A DNA stretch of 64,000 nt, taken from NCBI GenBank assembly GCA_037013685.1, contig CM072884.1:112781785-112845784 (forward strand). The letters run 5' to 3'. The notes below the pieces were generated by a model that had not been told where the DNA came from, made no database searches, and saw only the letters and a list, made by a program, of their open reading frames with translations. This stretch comes from Acridotheres tristis (lineage: Eukaryota; Chordata; Aves; Passeriformes; Sturnidae). The position numbers and the translations under genes were made by a program. Of this stretch, positions 39,548 through 50,109 are shown in pieces (the first letter of the stretch is position 1; the number at the start of each line of letters is the position of its first letter).

Positions 39548-40971
39548 GCAGCTTTTTGTGGTGTGTTATTTGGGGCTTTTCTTAGAGGAGGAAACTGGAA
39601 GTTTCATCTTCACCCTGAATTTTTGTAAAAGTCAATAGACCTGGAAAAACTGGAAAGGCAGCAGAGAAAACAGGATCAGGTCCACATTTTGCTTCCATTG
39701 AATTTTACCCCCCAAATTTTAGAGTTGTCCTCTCAGTCCCACAGTGGCTGAGGAAGGTCCATTTAGGGGGAGTTTTATGTCACATATGGCATTAATTGGC
39801 AGTCCCCTCAAGGGCTGCCACCTGCTTTTTGGAGTGGCTGGGTGGCTCATTTGTCACATCTCTAACTCAGCCCCTCAGTGTCTTCCCATAAAATCTGTGG
39901 TGTGGAAAAAAAAAAAAAAAAAAAAAGAAGGGTGAAAGAGCAAAATTATCTGATTGTGGTTATAAAATGATTGATGTGGTCAGAGGAAGGGATAGTCACA
40001 TTTAGCTCTTTGGTTGGCATGTGAACAAAAGCTCTTGCAGCTCAAAGGAGTTCATATTTTTGCTGAAGGAAGCCAAAGTTATTCGTTTTGAATGATAATA
40101 AACATCCACCACGGGATAACACAGAGGAGAATATTATAACTTATTACATCCACATTTATAAAATATATTCTGCATGCAATGGGACTATTTAGTTCTGCCC
40201 TTTATTTATAGTATTAAAATACACACCAAACCCCTTCATTTCTTTTCAGAAAGTGACTGGAATTGGTTTACTGAGTCCTGGAGGTGTTTATTTGCCTGTG
40301 GGACTCTGCTAGAGGAGTCAACACCCCCCAAAAAACGGCTCTTTTCTTGCACTGACTGTGGCTTTGGAAGAGTTATCAGTTCCTGTCTGGATAATCTTAA
40401 TTTGGATCTGTCTGCAAACACACAAACACAACGAAATCCTGTGTAGGAACATGATAAATCAGCATTTATTTCCTTCACAGCCCATCCCTCATTTGGTCTG
40501 GAGTAATGGGTGGTAATCAGGGAATCATTCCCACAGCTCCTGGGCAGGGTTGGGCAGATCAGAGATGCCAGATTTCATTGCCAGGGGGTACCAAACACGA
40601 CAAAAAATTCAGTGGCTGATGAGCCAAGGTGATGAAATGCTCAGGGCTATTAAAATCAGGTGATTGGTTCCATTGGCCAAACACTAGGTGACATTTTTTG
40701 GATCATTCTGACTTTTTTTCTCCATGAAAATAACTCCAGCTGAGGGGAAATTCATGGGTGCTTGAATCACGGATGTTTTACAGCGAGATCACAAAGCCAT
40801 TGCTCTAAACTTCACAAAGTATTTTTTTATAAACCCATTGCTCTGAACTTCATGCAGCATTTCTTTATAAACTGGGAAGAGGCGAGGCAAGAATTGATCT
40901 CAATATTCACACACGGGATCGGAGTGAAAACAAAACTTTACCAAAAAGAAGTCGACGCGAGAAACAAAACA

Positions 40972-41016
<45 letters not shown>

Positions 41017-41923
41017 GCGGGACAGTTTTCCTTCTCAAATAAGAGCGGCCAAAGCAAGATCAGCAATTCTGCGTGCTGGAAACAAGCATATCCAGCGGTG
41101 GAACATGATCTGTGGAGCCAGGGGCAGGCTGTGCGTAGGCTGGGCTTTTATCAGCCCCTCAGATTAGAGGGGAATTGGGGCACCAACATCTGCACAAAAG
41201 GGCTGGGGCTGCAATGACGCAGATTTGCTGAGAGCCTCGGGGATAAATCAGGGTATTTGTTACCCTGGATGCCAGGGGATGGTGGAGCTGGTGGAGCTTC
41301 TGGGTTCAAATAAATCATCCACACACCTCAGTGGAGGGAAGGGAGGTTCACCAATTTACACCAGCCTGGCTGCTGGGAGCTTGGGGGGCAGAGTTTGGAG
41401 TTCTGTCCCCTCCATTTCCATGTGTGCACTTTGCTGGTTACCAATTGTATCTGAGTTATTATAATTAATACCCAGACACCTCTGTGTCAGTTCCACGAGC
41501 GTTTCCCTCCAAATTATTCGGGGTGATTTTCCCCACTCAGTTTTGAACTGACTCAAGCCCTGGAGTAGCTAACATGTCCTGTGGCAGACTTCTGCAAACT
41601 TTGCTACACTCCACAGAAATACACCCCCAGAGCCAAACCAAACCCTCCTGCTCCTTCTCCCACCTGGATTTCCTTGCATCAGCCCAAACAAATGACCTCG
41701 TTCATGTGCACGCTCTGCCAATATCTACTGAGAGCAATCATGCTTTGTTTATTCTCTGTGTCTCACCTGGGCTCACTCCTCCTCCTCCTCCTCCCCACTC
41801 TCATGTTATTTATGTTATTTAATAGTGCTTAAAATGCTTTCCAGCCCAATTTAACTTCCCCTTTGTTGTGAGGTTTTGTGAGTTTTGGGTTTTAAGGTGC
41901 CTTTGCCCCTTCAGTCTGTGGGT
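39548..41923. other. Unique non-coding DNA with A/T runs and a short duplication
   Basis: A 33-nt T run followed by GTGTGTGTG lies at 40975-41015, in a CpG-containing stretch (40880-41120). Two 38-bp units sit in tandem at 40797-40834 and 40835-40872. A CTC run is at about 41778-41798. No gene recognised. Confidence 0.5.
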
Positions 41924-42059
41924 GTGGGTGCTGCCCTTCCTTTCATGGCTTGTTCCTGCTTGGGACCACTCACACACCATCTCTGCTGGATTTCAAATCC
42001 TCTCTCTTTGAAATGCTCCTCAAAAGACACCAAATGTTTTGTTTCCATCATGGGATTAT
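41924..42059 (+). repeat. Direct duplicate, copy 2 (136 bp)
   Basis: Second copy of 39412-39547, 2.5 kb away in the same orientation. Sequences outside both ends are unrelated. Confidence 0.88.
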
Positions 42060-42709
42060 ATCCATGGGGCAGAAAGGGATTGTGATCCCCAAACTGGCTC
42101 GTTGCAAAATCTTGGTCAGTGCTATCCCACGGTGCAGGTGCTTCCAGAAACTTCTTCCCAACATTTCAACCACTGCTTTGTTAAAGGCAAAAAGGAAATT
42201 TCATGTGTGTGTGCTGGGGGGGGGGGGGTCTGCATCCTCAGCTCTCCTCTCATTCCCAGGATTGCTGGTGGATTTCCAGAGGCAGCACAGCCCCTGTTCT
42301 GACCCTCCTTCCCCAGGCTCAGCCCTGGGGCTGTTCCTGTCCCACATGGAGGGGCCAGAGCTCTCCCAAAGATCTAAGGGAGGAAAAAATGCGCCAGCAC
42401 AAACCCTGAAACAGGATCTGGGCTGCCCTGCTGCACACGAGGAGGGGCCAGGGGAAGGGCAAGGCCATGTGCTGGATCCAGGCTGAGCTGCCCAGAGTCA
42501 GCAGGATGTCTCCCTGTGATTTCCATGCTCATGGACTCAGGGCACCTTTCCCCTCTCACTCCTGCCCCTGATAAATTTTCACCCCACAGCTGCCTGGGCA
42601 TTCACAGCCCTCTCACATCTTTTATTTGATTTCTTTGCCTTTTTTTGGTTCCCGTGTTTCTCTCAGACTGAATTGCAGGCAATGTTTGAGCAGCTCATCC
42701 TAAACACAG

Positions 42710-42945
42710 AATTCCTGAAGGCTGGCAAAGCCCTCCCAGCCCATGGAATCCCAGCTGTGCCCCATGGCCACCTTGTCACCTCCAGGTGACATCTCCAGGG
42801 ATGGGCACTCCAAAGCTCCCTGCCAAGCTCTGAGCTCCCTTTCCATGAGGAAATTTTTCCTAATATCCAGCCTGAGCCTGCCCTGGCACAGCTTGAGGCC
42901 TTTCCTTCTCATCCTGTCCCTTGTTCCCTGCTAGAAAAGGGTGAC
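42710..42945 (-). mobile_element. CR1 LINE 3' fragment
   Basis: GGCAAAGCCCTCCCAGCCCA, GGGATGGGCACTCCAAAGCT, then TTTTTCCTAATATCCAGCCT. Confidence 0.82.
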
Positions 42946-44535
42946 TCCCAAGTGAGAAAGCAAAATTTGCTCACTTTCTAAAGAAACACCAACAAACACA
43001 ATCCACGCAGGAAAAAGGAAAAAAAAAAGCTGATATTTGATTTAATATTTGACTGGCTCAGCCCACAAGGAACATCCAAGCCACCCTTCACCTGATCCCA
43101 CTGAATGTTCCTGAGCTGAGCTGTAAAGTGAGACATTTCCAGCAGGCTGCTGATGTTCCTGCAGATAAACGTGTAGAGTTGCTGCTGCTTTCACCACTTG
43201 GCAGCGAGGAGGGCAGGGCTGGTGCCCAGCAGTGAAAGTGTTACTGAGCACCAGGGGCAGCTGGAACTGCTGAGGGAGGCACATGGAAAACATGACGAGG
43301 AGCAAGCGGGGCTAATTAACGCTGCCTGCTTAAATTAGAAAGCTTTTAATGGCTAATGTTTAAAAATAACACCTTAATGACGTCTAAAAATAGCTGCTGC
43401 TGAGCCCCAGAGTGTTTTGACCTGCATTAAATCGGGGGTCCGTTTCCCAGGGCTGGTGGTGTAAATCACATTTTCCTTTGAGGTCCTGCTCTCCCCGGGA
43501 TCAGCTGCAAAACCTCGTGCCTGACCTCGGGAGCCTCTTTGCAAATCCAGCAGCGTGGGCTGGAGCACTCCTCAGGATGGTGGGCAATGGGAGTGGGAGG
43601 AGGAATTGGAGAGGATCATCTCAGATCATGCTCATTGTGAGGCAGTGGGAGAGTCCCAGACCAGGCAAAATCAGGGATGAGGAAGGTGGTGCTGGGATTA
43701 AGGACACAGGAGACACAAGATCCATTTCCAGCTCGGTTGCTCATGTCTTGTGAGGTGTCTTGAGGTCTCTCATGGTGCTGCTGTGACCCAAAACCATGTA
43801 GAGATCTCCCTGATCCTGGAGGAATATTCCCAGGATAATTTCCCTGAGATGTGTGGCGTGCTTAGATCCAGGTGCACCTCACAGAAAACAAGTAATTATA
43901 TAAAAAGAGAAAATACTGCTTAATTGTTCTTAATATAGGAATCAAACCCAAATAACCTGCAAGGCAAACATACATGAGGACTTCTGGTGGTTGGGACAGA
44001 AATCAAATATCTCCAGTAGTGCTGGAGGTAACACTTTGCTTCTTTGTGCTGTGCTTGGCCCTAACTCATGGCCTGTCATATCTGTGATAGCTGAGAGAAA
44101 TCTGCAGCCTGACCTCCCCTGGAATAATGATTTCTGATATAAAACCTTCTGTGTTTGTCTCAGGGTATGCAAATGAGGTAAATTCCTTCAGCAGCCACAT
44201 AAACTCAGGTGTTTTCATTTATGTGTTACACAAAGAGTACCTGAAAGGCCAGGAATTGGCAAGAGGAGGAAAACCAACTTTCCTAAAACCAGGCACACTA
44301 AAGGAAAGCTGCTCTGTGGTTTTCTTTTCCCTCCCAGGCAGCAAATCCAACATTCCATTCCTCCCCATCCCATGGCACACTCCAAATAAAAGGAACATGT
44401 CAAAGCACAGAATCTTCAGCCTGTGGTGTTGTCTTGCTCAGGCCACAAAATCCTTGTGCTTTTCCGTTTTTCCCTTTCTTTTCACAATGTCCAAGGGATT
44501 GTTTGGGGAAGAGATGACCCATGCTACAAGAAAGA
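42946..44535. other. Unique non-coding DNA upstream of CLDN14
   Basis: No gene recognised. A TAAT-rich patch with a MEF2-type and a CRE-like site lies at 43305-43440 (listed separately). Confidence 0.45.
43305..43440. promoter_or_regulatory. Candidate regulatory element upstream of CLDN14
   Basis: Within 136 bp: a TAATTAAC homeodomain-type core (about 43313), several TTAAT cores, a CRE-like TGACGTCT (43378-43385) and an exact MEF2 consensus CTAAAAATAG (43384-43393). Clustering suggests an enhancer, but conservation cannot be assessed here. Confidence 0.25.
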
Positions 44536-44815
44536 TGGAGAGAGACAATTCCCAAGGGATGGAGGGACAGCACCCAGGGAATGGCTTCAAAGTAGGATTT
44601 GATGGGATTTTGGGAATTAGGAATTGTTGCCTGGGAGGGGCTGGGCTGGAATTCCCAGAGCAGCTGTGGCTGCCCCTGGATCCCTGGCAGTGCCCAAGGC
44701 CAGGTTGGACATTGGGGCTGGAGCAGCCTGGGACAGTGGGAGGTGTCCCAGCCCATGGAACTGGCTGATCTTTAAGGCTCCTTCCAACCCAAACCATTCC
44801 ATGATTCCATGATTT
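44536..44815 (+). mobile_element. CR1 LINE 3' end, left arm of inverted pair
   Basis: Sense CR1 from GGAGAGAGACAATTCCCAAG to a full tail CCAACCCAAACCATTCC with two ATTCCATG units. One copy only of the 22-bp motif. Confidence 0.9.
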
Positions 44816-44986
44816 TGCTGCCAGGCAGAGATCAGTGAATGCTACAACAGAGATCAACCCTGGCACTGATGTCACCCAAATCATCCAGACTCGTCACACA
44901 CAAGTCTGAGACAATGGGAATGTGGAGCAGCTTTCACTTTGCTCCCTCTGCATCTTTCTGCTGCCATGGATTACTTGATCCAGATG
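44536..44986. repeat. Inverted duplication, left arm
   Basis: CR1 plus about 170 bp of non-CR1 flank, reverse complementary to about 48567-49080. Positions 44904-44986 match 48649-48567 without any difference over 83 bp; the rest of the flank is about 90% identical. The CLDN14 coding exon lies in the 3.6-kb spacer. Confidence 0.92.
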
Positions 44987-45790
44987 CTTTTCCTCCCTTT
45001 TCCTGCTCAGGCCAGCTCTTGCAAACATTTCCACTTTCTCCTCTGAGCAGGAGCTCAGCACGTGCACAGGGCTTGGCAGAGCTGGAACCTAAACTTGTTC
45101 CTGTTCCTGAATTCCAAGCTGGATTGTGATGCAAGGGTTATTTTATATATTAAAATATCGGGTTTCTGGCCACACACATCATACCTGATGGATAACAGAG
45201 CTGGCAAGGCAGCCATTGGAAAAGGCCACTTAGTCTGGGATTTACACAGAAGGAAGAGTTGCCATTCCTTGTTTTTCAGCTTGGATTTATACACGACCAA
45301 ACTCTGAAAGTGTTGCCCCACGGAAGCTCCAGGATGTTCACCTGATTCCACATCTCACCCACAACCTGAAATCGTGACCTGAAACTCCACAGATCCTAAT
45401 TTAAATTATTCCACTTTGAATTATTTTATTGAAATGCAACCTCAAGAAATACTGGCCAGTCAGGAAAGCCACTTTAATCCAATATTTGTTATCCTCTTCC
45501 ACAGGTTTTAAATCACTCTTTTTGCTCCCCACTACACCCTTATTGTTTTCCTAGTCCTGCTATGACCTTCTGGGAATGTTTTCATCGTGTAAAGCAACCT
45601 GCAGTTCTCTACTTTATAAATCTCCTTCATTCCAAGTGTTAACACTACCTAATTCTCTGCTTTAGAGAGGAAATCATGTTTGTTTTTTTGAAGAGCCTGC
45701 TGGGAAGAGGAATATTTGCATTTCAAATATTTTTTTTCCATTTCATAAATTGTCTTGAGTTCTCTTCCCAGCGGGCAGCGCAAGGCTGTT

Positions 45791-45798
45791 TATATAAG
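45791..45798 (+). promoter_or_regulatory. TATA-like element upstream of CLDN14 coding exon
   Basis: TATATAAG lies about 290 bp before the CLDN14 start codon in otherwise mixed-composition DNA. It could serve an alternative promoter that starts within or just before the coding exon. This is inference only; no initiator is evident. Confidence 0.25.
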
Positions 45799-45921
45799 GG
45801 AAGAGGGAAGCTTGCTTTCCCACTACTTCCACAAAAATACGATTAACAGCGATAACTATGCTAATTATTGCCCTCGCTGCACTTGAAATGCACCTCACTG
45901 GCTGGAGAGGCAATGCTTTGG

Positions 45922-45934
45922 GGTAATAATTAAC
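45922..45934 (+). promoter_or_regulatory. HNF1-like site upstream of CLDN14 coding exon
   Basis: GGTAATAATTAAC matches the palindromic HNF1 consensus GTTAATNATTAAC at 12 of 13 positions. HNF1 factors act in kidney, where CLDN14 is expressed in mammals. A function here is inferred. Confidence 0.3.
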
Positions 45935-46081
45935 TCCTTTTTCCCTCAATTACCTTTTATTAGGGGAGCAGGAGGTGTCGGAGTAAAAGAGCCGCGTATC
46001 TCCCAAGGAAAGCTCGCGTTTTCCAAGGGAACCCCAGCGGAGGCGCCTCATTAAGAGAACGGTGCGGGACAAACACTCCCC

Positions 46082-46780
46082 ATGGCCAGCTGGGCCTTGG
46101 AGCTGCTCGGCTTCTCCCTGAGCGTGCTGGGTTTAATTGGGACGTTAATTACCACCATCCTGCCTCACTGGTGGCGCTCGGCGCACGTGGGCCCCAACAT
46201 CCTGACGGCCGTGGCCTACGTGAAGGGGCTGTGGATGGAGTGCGTGTGGCACAGCACCGGCGTCTACCAGTGCCAGCCTCACCGTTCGCAGCTGGCGCTG
46301 CCCCCTGAGCTGCGCGCCGCCCGGGCCATGATGGTGATCTCCTGCCTGCTGGGCGTGCTGGCAGCCGGCGTGGCCGTGGTCGGCATGAGGTGCACGCGTT
46401 GCGCCGAGGGCAGCCCCGCCAAGGCCGCCATGGCGGGCGCCGGCGGCCTGGGCATGGCGGCGGCCGGGCTGCTCTGCCTGGCGCCGGTGGCGTGGAGCAC
46501 CAGCGAGGTGGTGATGGATTTCTACAACCCCGCGGTGCCCGCTGGGGTGAAGTATGAGATAGGGCAGGCTCTGTATCTGGGGTTTGTCTCCTCGGCCTTC
46601 ACCATCTTGGGCGGGGCCTTGCTGTGCACGTCGTGCCTCGGGAACCGGGCGCCGTTCCAGGCACATTCCGGGCCTGGAGCGACTCCATCCTCCGGGCCAC
46701 CGAGTGGCTCCAAGGGCAACCACGCTCCTTCCCTGACATCCGCGTGCCACGGCGGCTACAGGCTGAGCGACTACGTGTGA
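46082..46780 (+). CDS. CLDN14: Claudin-14, complete single-exon coding sequence
   Basis: Tight-junction tetraspan protein that seals the paracellular route to cations; in mammals it acts in inner-ear and kidney epithelia. The ORF encodes 232 residues (human about 239). Seen: TM1 about residues 8-28; the claudin signature in loop 1 (W30, G49-L50-W51, C54, C64); conserved R81 at the loop 1/TM2 border; TM2 82-102; TM3 about 117-137; short loop 2 138-160; TM4 162-184; and a C-terminal PDZ ligand ending in DYV. Cysteines 104/107 and 182/185 match the membrane-proximal clusters reported as palmitoylated in claudin-14. The N-terminal [25 protein letters not shown] and [10 protein letters not shown] stretches identify claudin-14 rather than another claudin. 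The start fits the family N-terminus; position -3 is C, so the Kozak context is weak. TM3 is unusually Ala/Gly-rich. The neighbour CHAF1B converges on it, as in human. Identification is firm. Confidence 0.96.
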   Translation: MASWALELLGFSLSVLGLIGTLITTILPHWWRSAHVGPNILTAVAYVKGLWMECVWHSTGVYQCQPHRSQLALPPELRAARAMMVISCLLGVLAAGVAVVGMRCTRCAEGSPAKAAMAGAGGLGMAAAGLLCLAPVAWSTSEVVMDFYNPAVPAGVKYEIGQALYLGFVSSAFTILGGALLCTSCLGNRAPFQAHSGPGATPSSGPPSGSKGNHAPSLTSACHGGYRLSDYV

Positions 46781-46877
46781 GTGCCCCCGGCTCTGCCTCG
46801 GAACTGATGGTGAAGTTTTTACGTGGATTCCTTCTTTTCCTTCCCGGATGCAGAACTGCTGCCTGAAGAACCTGGAA

Positions 46878-46883
46878 AATAAA
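46878..46883 (+). terminator. Polyadenylation signal of CLDN14 (proximal)
   Basis: Canonical AATAAA about 95 nt after the CLDN14 stop codon. A distal alternative with the same hexamer is at 47283-47288. Confidence 0.55.
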
Positions 46884-46900
46884 GGCTGAGATATTCCCAA

Positions 46901-48274
46901 GGCAGCACATCCCTTTGCAGGCAGGTAATTCAAGGGGAATTTTGTTAAAAGGAACGGTTTGGTTTGGAGTCGGTGCCCTATGAAGCAGAACCGGCTACAT
47001 CTCTTTGTTTCTTCCCAAAAAAAGACAGACTTTTCCCCAAAACCTGGAGTTTCTTGGGGATACACAGTGATTTCCAGCACTGACTGCCTGCTCGGTTGCT
47101 CATTTCCATAATTCATGAATGTTTTGTCATGACAAGGTATTAGTTTTGCTTTGACTTCACTTTTTGTTTGTTTTTTTACTGTCCTGCGAAATACGAATTT
47201 CAATGGCACTGTGGCAGATGTATTTGACAGCCTGTTACAGCCAATGTTTGAAGTTCTATTACAATGTTTTGACCTGATCAAAATAAAATTTCAGCGCATT
47301 TTTGAAATGCATCGTGACGGAAACAAACCCTCTCAGTGGCTCAGAACTGGGGTTTTTTACAAATGTCAGGAATAGAATGGAACTGGATGTTTGATATTAG
47401 AATGGAACTGGACGTTTGATATTAAATATACTTCATAAATTAAAATCAAAAAGTCTCAGAATTTGTCACATTTAGTTTTTGAGCAGATTTTGCATTCTGC
47501 ACAATCTATTCATTATAGGGAGTGGAAAAACAGTTTCTAGAATCCTATTCCCAAATCCCCTGTAATGAAATGTGCTCATTTCTTAGCATGAATGCTGGTA
47601 TTTTGTCCCTGAAGGTGCATTAGGGTTAGCAAGGATATTTCCATCCCCTCCAGCGATTTTTGGGGAACTTCCATTGGGGCCCAAGGCACCCTCTGTGCCA
47701 ACACTCATGGATTGTGACCACTGCTTGTCAGGAACACCAAATCCAGACATTTCCTTCTAAAATCATCACGAAATTCCATTGTTCCACAGTGCATTCAAAC
47801 AATGAAAAACCAAAATAACGAGCAAAGAAGCCCAACCCTCTCCATTTCGCATAACAGCGAAGTTCCAGGCACACATATTGTGATATAAAATTATGGCAAA
47901 AAAAGAAAAATCAATGGATCTCTCTTAAACCAGAAATTTATAGGTCTCCCACTTTCAACAGATGGACCAACACACTGAAAAAAAAATTCCAAGACATATG
48001 AGGTGACAATTCTTCATTTGGAAAAAAAAAATCTGTTTGCAATTATTTTGTCACCTTTTGTCACCTCCAGAGCTGGGACATTTCCCTTGGTTCCACTCTG
48101 AACTTTCCTTTTTGTGGTTGATCACCACTGCCTTTGGCTTCCTGTTGATTTGAATTGGGACAGAGGGTTTTCAGCATTGATTCATGTTACCATCACCACT
48201 GTTTTTAAAAATAAACGGAATTTCTAAGCAATTTGCTGAGACCAACAATAATAAAAATGTGGTGACAGGACAAT
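46901..48274. other. Non-coding DNA downstream of CLDN14
   Basis: May include an extended CLDN14 3' UTR to about 47305. A 25-bp motif is doubled at 47373-47425. Otherwise AT-rich unique DNA. Confidence 0.4.
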
Positions 48275-48556
48275 GGGAATGGCTTTAAACTGAAGGAGGG
48301 CAGGGCTGGATGGGATATTGGGCAGGAATTGTTCCCTGGAAGGGTGGGCAGGGCTGGCACAGGGTGCCCAGAGCAGCTGTGGCTGCCCCTGGATCCCTGG
48401 CAGTGCCCAAGGCCAGGTTGGACACTGGGGCTGGGAGCAGCCTGGTCTGTCTATTCATAAAATCCCAGAATGGTTTGGGTTGGAGGGACCTTAAAACCCA
48501 TCCAGTGCCATCCCTGCCATGGGCTGGGACACCTCCCACTGTCCCAGGCTGCTCCA
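48275..48556. mobile_element. CR1 with inverted 3' part
   Basis: 48275-48447 is sense CR1 ending at GGGAGCAGCCTGG. 48457-48556 is antisense CR1 beginning with the tail (AATGGTTTGGGTTGGAGGGA) and ending CCCAGGCTGCTCCAG. Together they hold one continuous CR1 3' end, with its last 100 bp turned round and about 14 bp present twice. Confidence 0.8.
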
Positions 48557-48566
48557 GACAATATTC

Positions 48567-49080
48567 CATCTGGATCAAGTAATCCATGGCAGCAGAAAGA
48601 TGCAGAGGGAGCAAAGTGAAAGCTGCTCCACATTCCCATTGTCTCAGACCTGTGTCTGACAAGTCTGGAGTGCTTGGGGTGACATCAGTGCAAGGGTTGG
48701 TCTCTGTTGTTGTGGCATTCACTGATCTCTGCCTGGCAGCAAAATCATGGAATGGTTGGGGTTGGAAGGAGCATTAAAGTTCCATGGGCTGGGACACCTC
48801 CCACTGTCCCAGGCTGCTCCAGCCCCAATGTCCAACCTGGCCTTGGGCACTGCCAGGGATCCAGGGGCAGCCACAGCTGCTCTGGGAATTCCAGCCCAGC
48901 CCCTCTTTGCCATCCCAGGGATGAATTTCTTCCCAATATCCCATCAAATCCTACTCTGAAGCCATTCCCTGGGTGCTGTCCCTCCATTCCCTGGGTGCTG
49001 TCCCTGCATTCCCTGGGTGCTGTCCCTCCATTCCCTGGGTGCTGTCCCTCCATTCCCTGGGTGCTGTCCCTCCATCCCTT
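48567..49080. repeat. Inverted duplication, right arm
   Basis: Reverse complement of 44536-44986: non-CR1 flank 48567-48740, then reversed CR1. It differs by five rather than one copy of the 22-bp motif and by an indel near 48915-48935. Confidence 0.92.
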
Positions 49081-49275
49081 GGCAATTGTCTCTCTCCATG
49101 GTTCCTGCAGCTCCTTCAGGCCCTGCAAGGCCACCCTGAGCTCAGCCCAAAGCTTCTCCTCTCCAGGCTGAACAATCCCAGCTGTGCCAGCCTTTCCTCC
49201 CAGCAGAGCTGCTCCATCCCTCTGCTCATCCTGCTGCCTCCTCTGGGCTCTCTGCAGCAGCTCCAGCTCCTCCCC
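48745..49275 (-). mobile_element. CR1 LINE copy with 22-bp array
   Basis: Tail AATCATGGAATGGTTGGGG, body to CTCCAGCTCC. Region 49021-49270 equals 8581-8830 with one difference. Confidence 0.9.
48965..49080. repeat. 22-bp minisatellite inside CR1 (5 copies)
   Basis: Same unit and same CR1 position as 8458-8640. Confidence 0.9.
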
Positions 49276-49279
49276 AAGC

Positions 49280-49380
49280 TGGGACAGGGCTGGATACCAG
49301 TGGAAGGTGTCCCTGCCCATGGCAGGGGGCTGTAACTGGATGATTTTTAAGTTCCTCTTCAGCCTAAAGTCTGTGATCAG
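49280..49380 (+). mobile_element. CR1 3' terminal fragment
   Basis: GGAAGGTGTCCCTGCCCATG, GGCAGGGGGCTGTAACTGGA, then a decayed tail. It abuts the 5' end of the reversed CR1. Confidence 0.7.
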
Positions 49381-49930
49381 TGACCCTGCAAACGTCTCAG
49401 TGACAGACCCTGAGATGGACACAGGGCATGGACACAAACTGCACAACAGCTTCTTAGAGAAGATGAACACAAACTGTTCATGGTCCAGTATAGATTTCTG
49501 GGAGGGTTTTTCCAGCCCAGTGGAGGTGGTCAATTCCTGGGACTTTTCCTGTATTTCCATTCTAACAGGTCCAAGTGATTGGATATCAGCCTGAGGCAGG
49601 GCTTTGGACAGCCATGAATGCTGGAGCACAGTTCCAGGGGAGGAAATGGGCTGTGGGTCATTAGGGGGTGTTTGCCATATATTGATAAATTCACTCACTT
49701 GCCAGGTTTTGGTGTGCTGGGAATACTCCTGTGTAGGGCTGCTCTTACTGCAGCAATCCCCAGCCAGGCAGAGTATGTGACAGGAGTAGGAACAGTTTGC
49801 AAAATCCTGGCAAAAATACCTGGAAGTGCTTGGATGTCAATAGAGGGAAATGTTCTTTTTCACAGAGCTGTGAACCAGTGAATCTTACTCCATGCTAAAA
49901 CTGACACCAGTTTCTTTCTTTCTTTTCTTT

Positions 49931-50109
49931 TCCTTCCTTCCTTCCTTCCTTCCTTCCTTCCTTCCTTCCTTCCTTCCTTCCTTCCTTCCTTCCTTCCTTC
50001 CTTCCTTCCTTCCTTCCTTCCTTCCTTCCTTCCTTCCTTCCTTCCTTCCTTCCTTCCTTCCTTCCTTCCTTCCTTCCTTCCTTCCTTCCTTCCTTCCTTC
50101 CTTCCTTCC
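49931..50109. repeat. (CTTC)n tetranucleotide array, about 45 units
   Basis: Uninterrupted for about 180 bp, flanked by impure pyrimidine tracts (49910-49930 and 50110-50130). Confidence 0.96.

Larger units (their letters stand above)
44987..45963. other. Unique DNA directly upstream of the CLDN14 coding exon
   Basis: No repeat recognised. The last 200 bp holds the TATA-like and HNF1-like sites and the probable splice acceptor. It could include promoter or intron sequence. Confidence 0.4.
45964..46900 (+). other. CLDN14: Probable terminal exon of CLDN14 with UTRs
   Basis: A pyrimidine-rich tract ending in AG at 45962-45963 is a plausible splice acceptor, giving about 118 nt of 5' UTR before the ATG at 46082. 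This fits the known gene plan, in which non-coding 5' exons splice to one coding exon. Downstream, an AATAAA lies at 46878-46883, about 95 nt after the stop, so a short 3' UTR would end near 46900. A second AATAAA at 47283-47288 could give a longer 3' UTR. The upstream non-coding exons cannot be located from sequence alone. Confidence 0.5.

Noticed and set aside
40975..41015. 33-nt T run as the tail of a reversed processed pseudogene
   Set aside because: No gene-like sequence was recognised on the adjoining side and no target duplication is visible; treated as a homopolymer.
46145..47281. 378-codon ORF antisense to CLDN14
   Set aside because: Shadow of the GC-rich CLDN14 coding exon; no family resemblance, while the sense frame is an unmistakable claudin.
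48745..49698. 317-codon ORF on -
   Set aside because: Spans the sense strand of a CR1 3' end and its 22-bp array; CR1 3' ends are non-coding here and no reverse-transcriptase motif is present.
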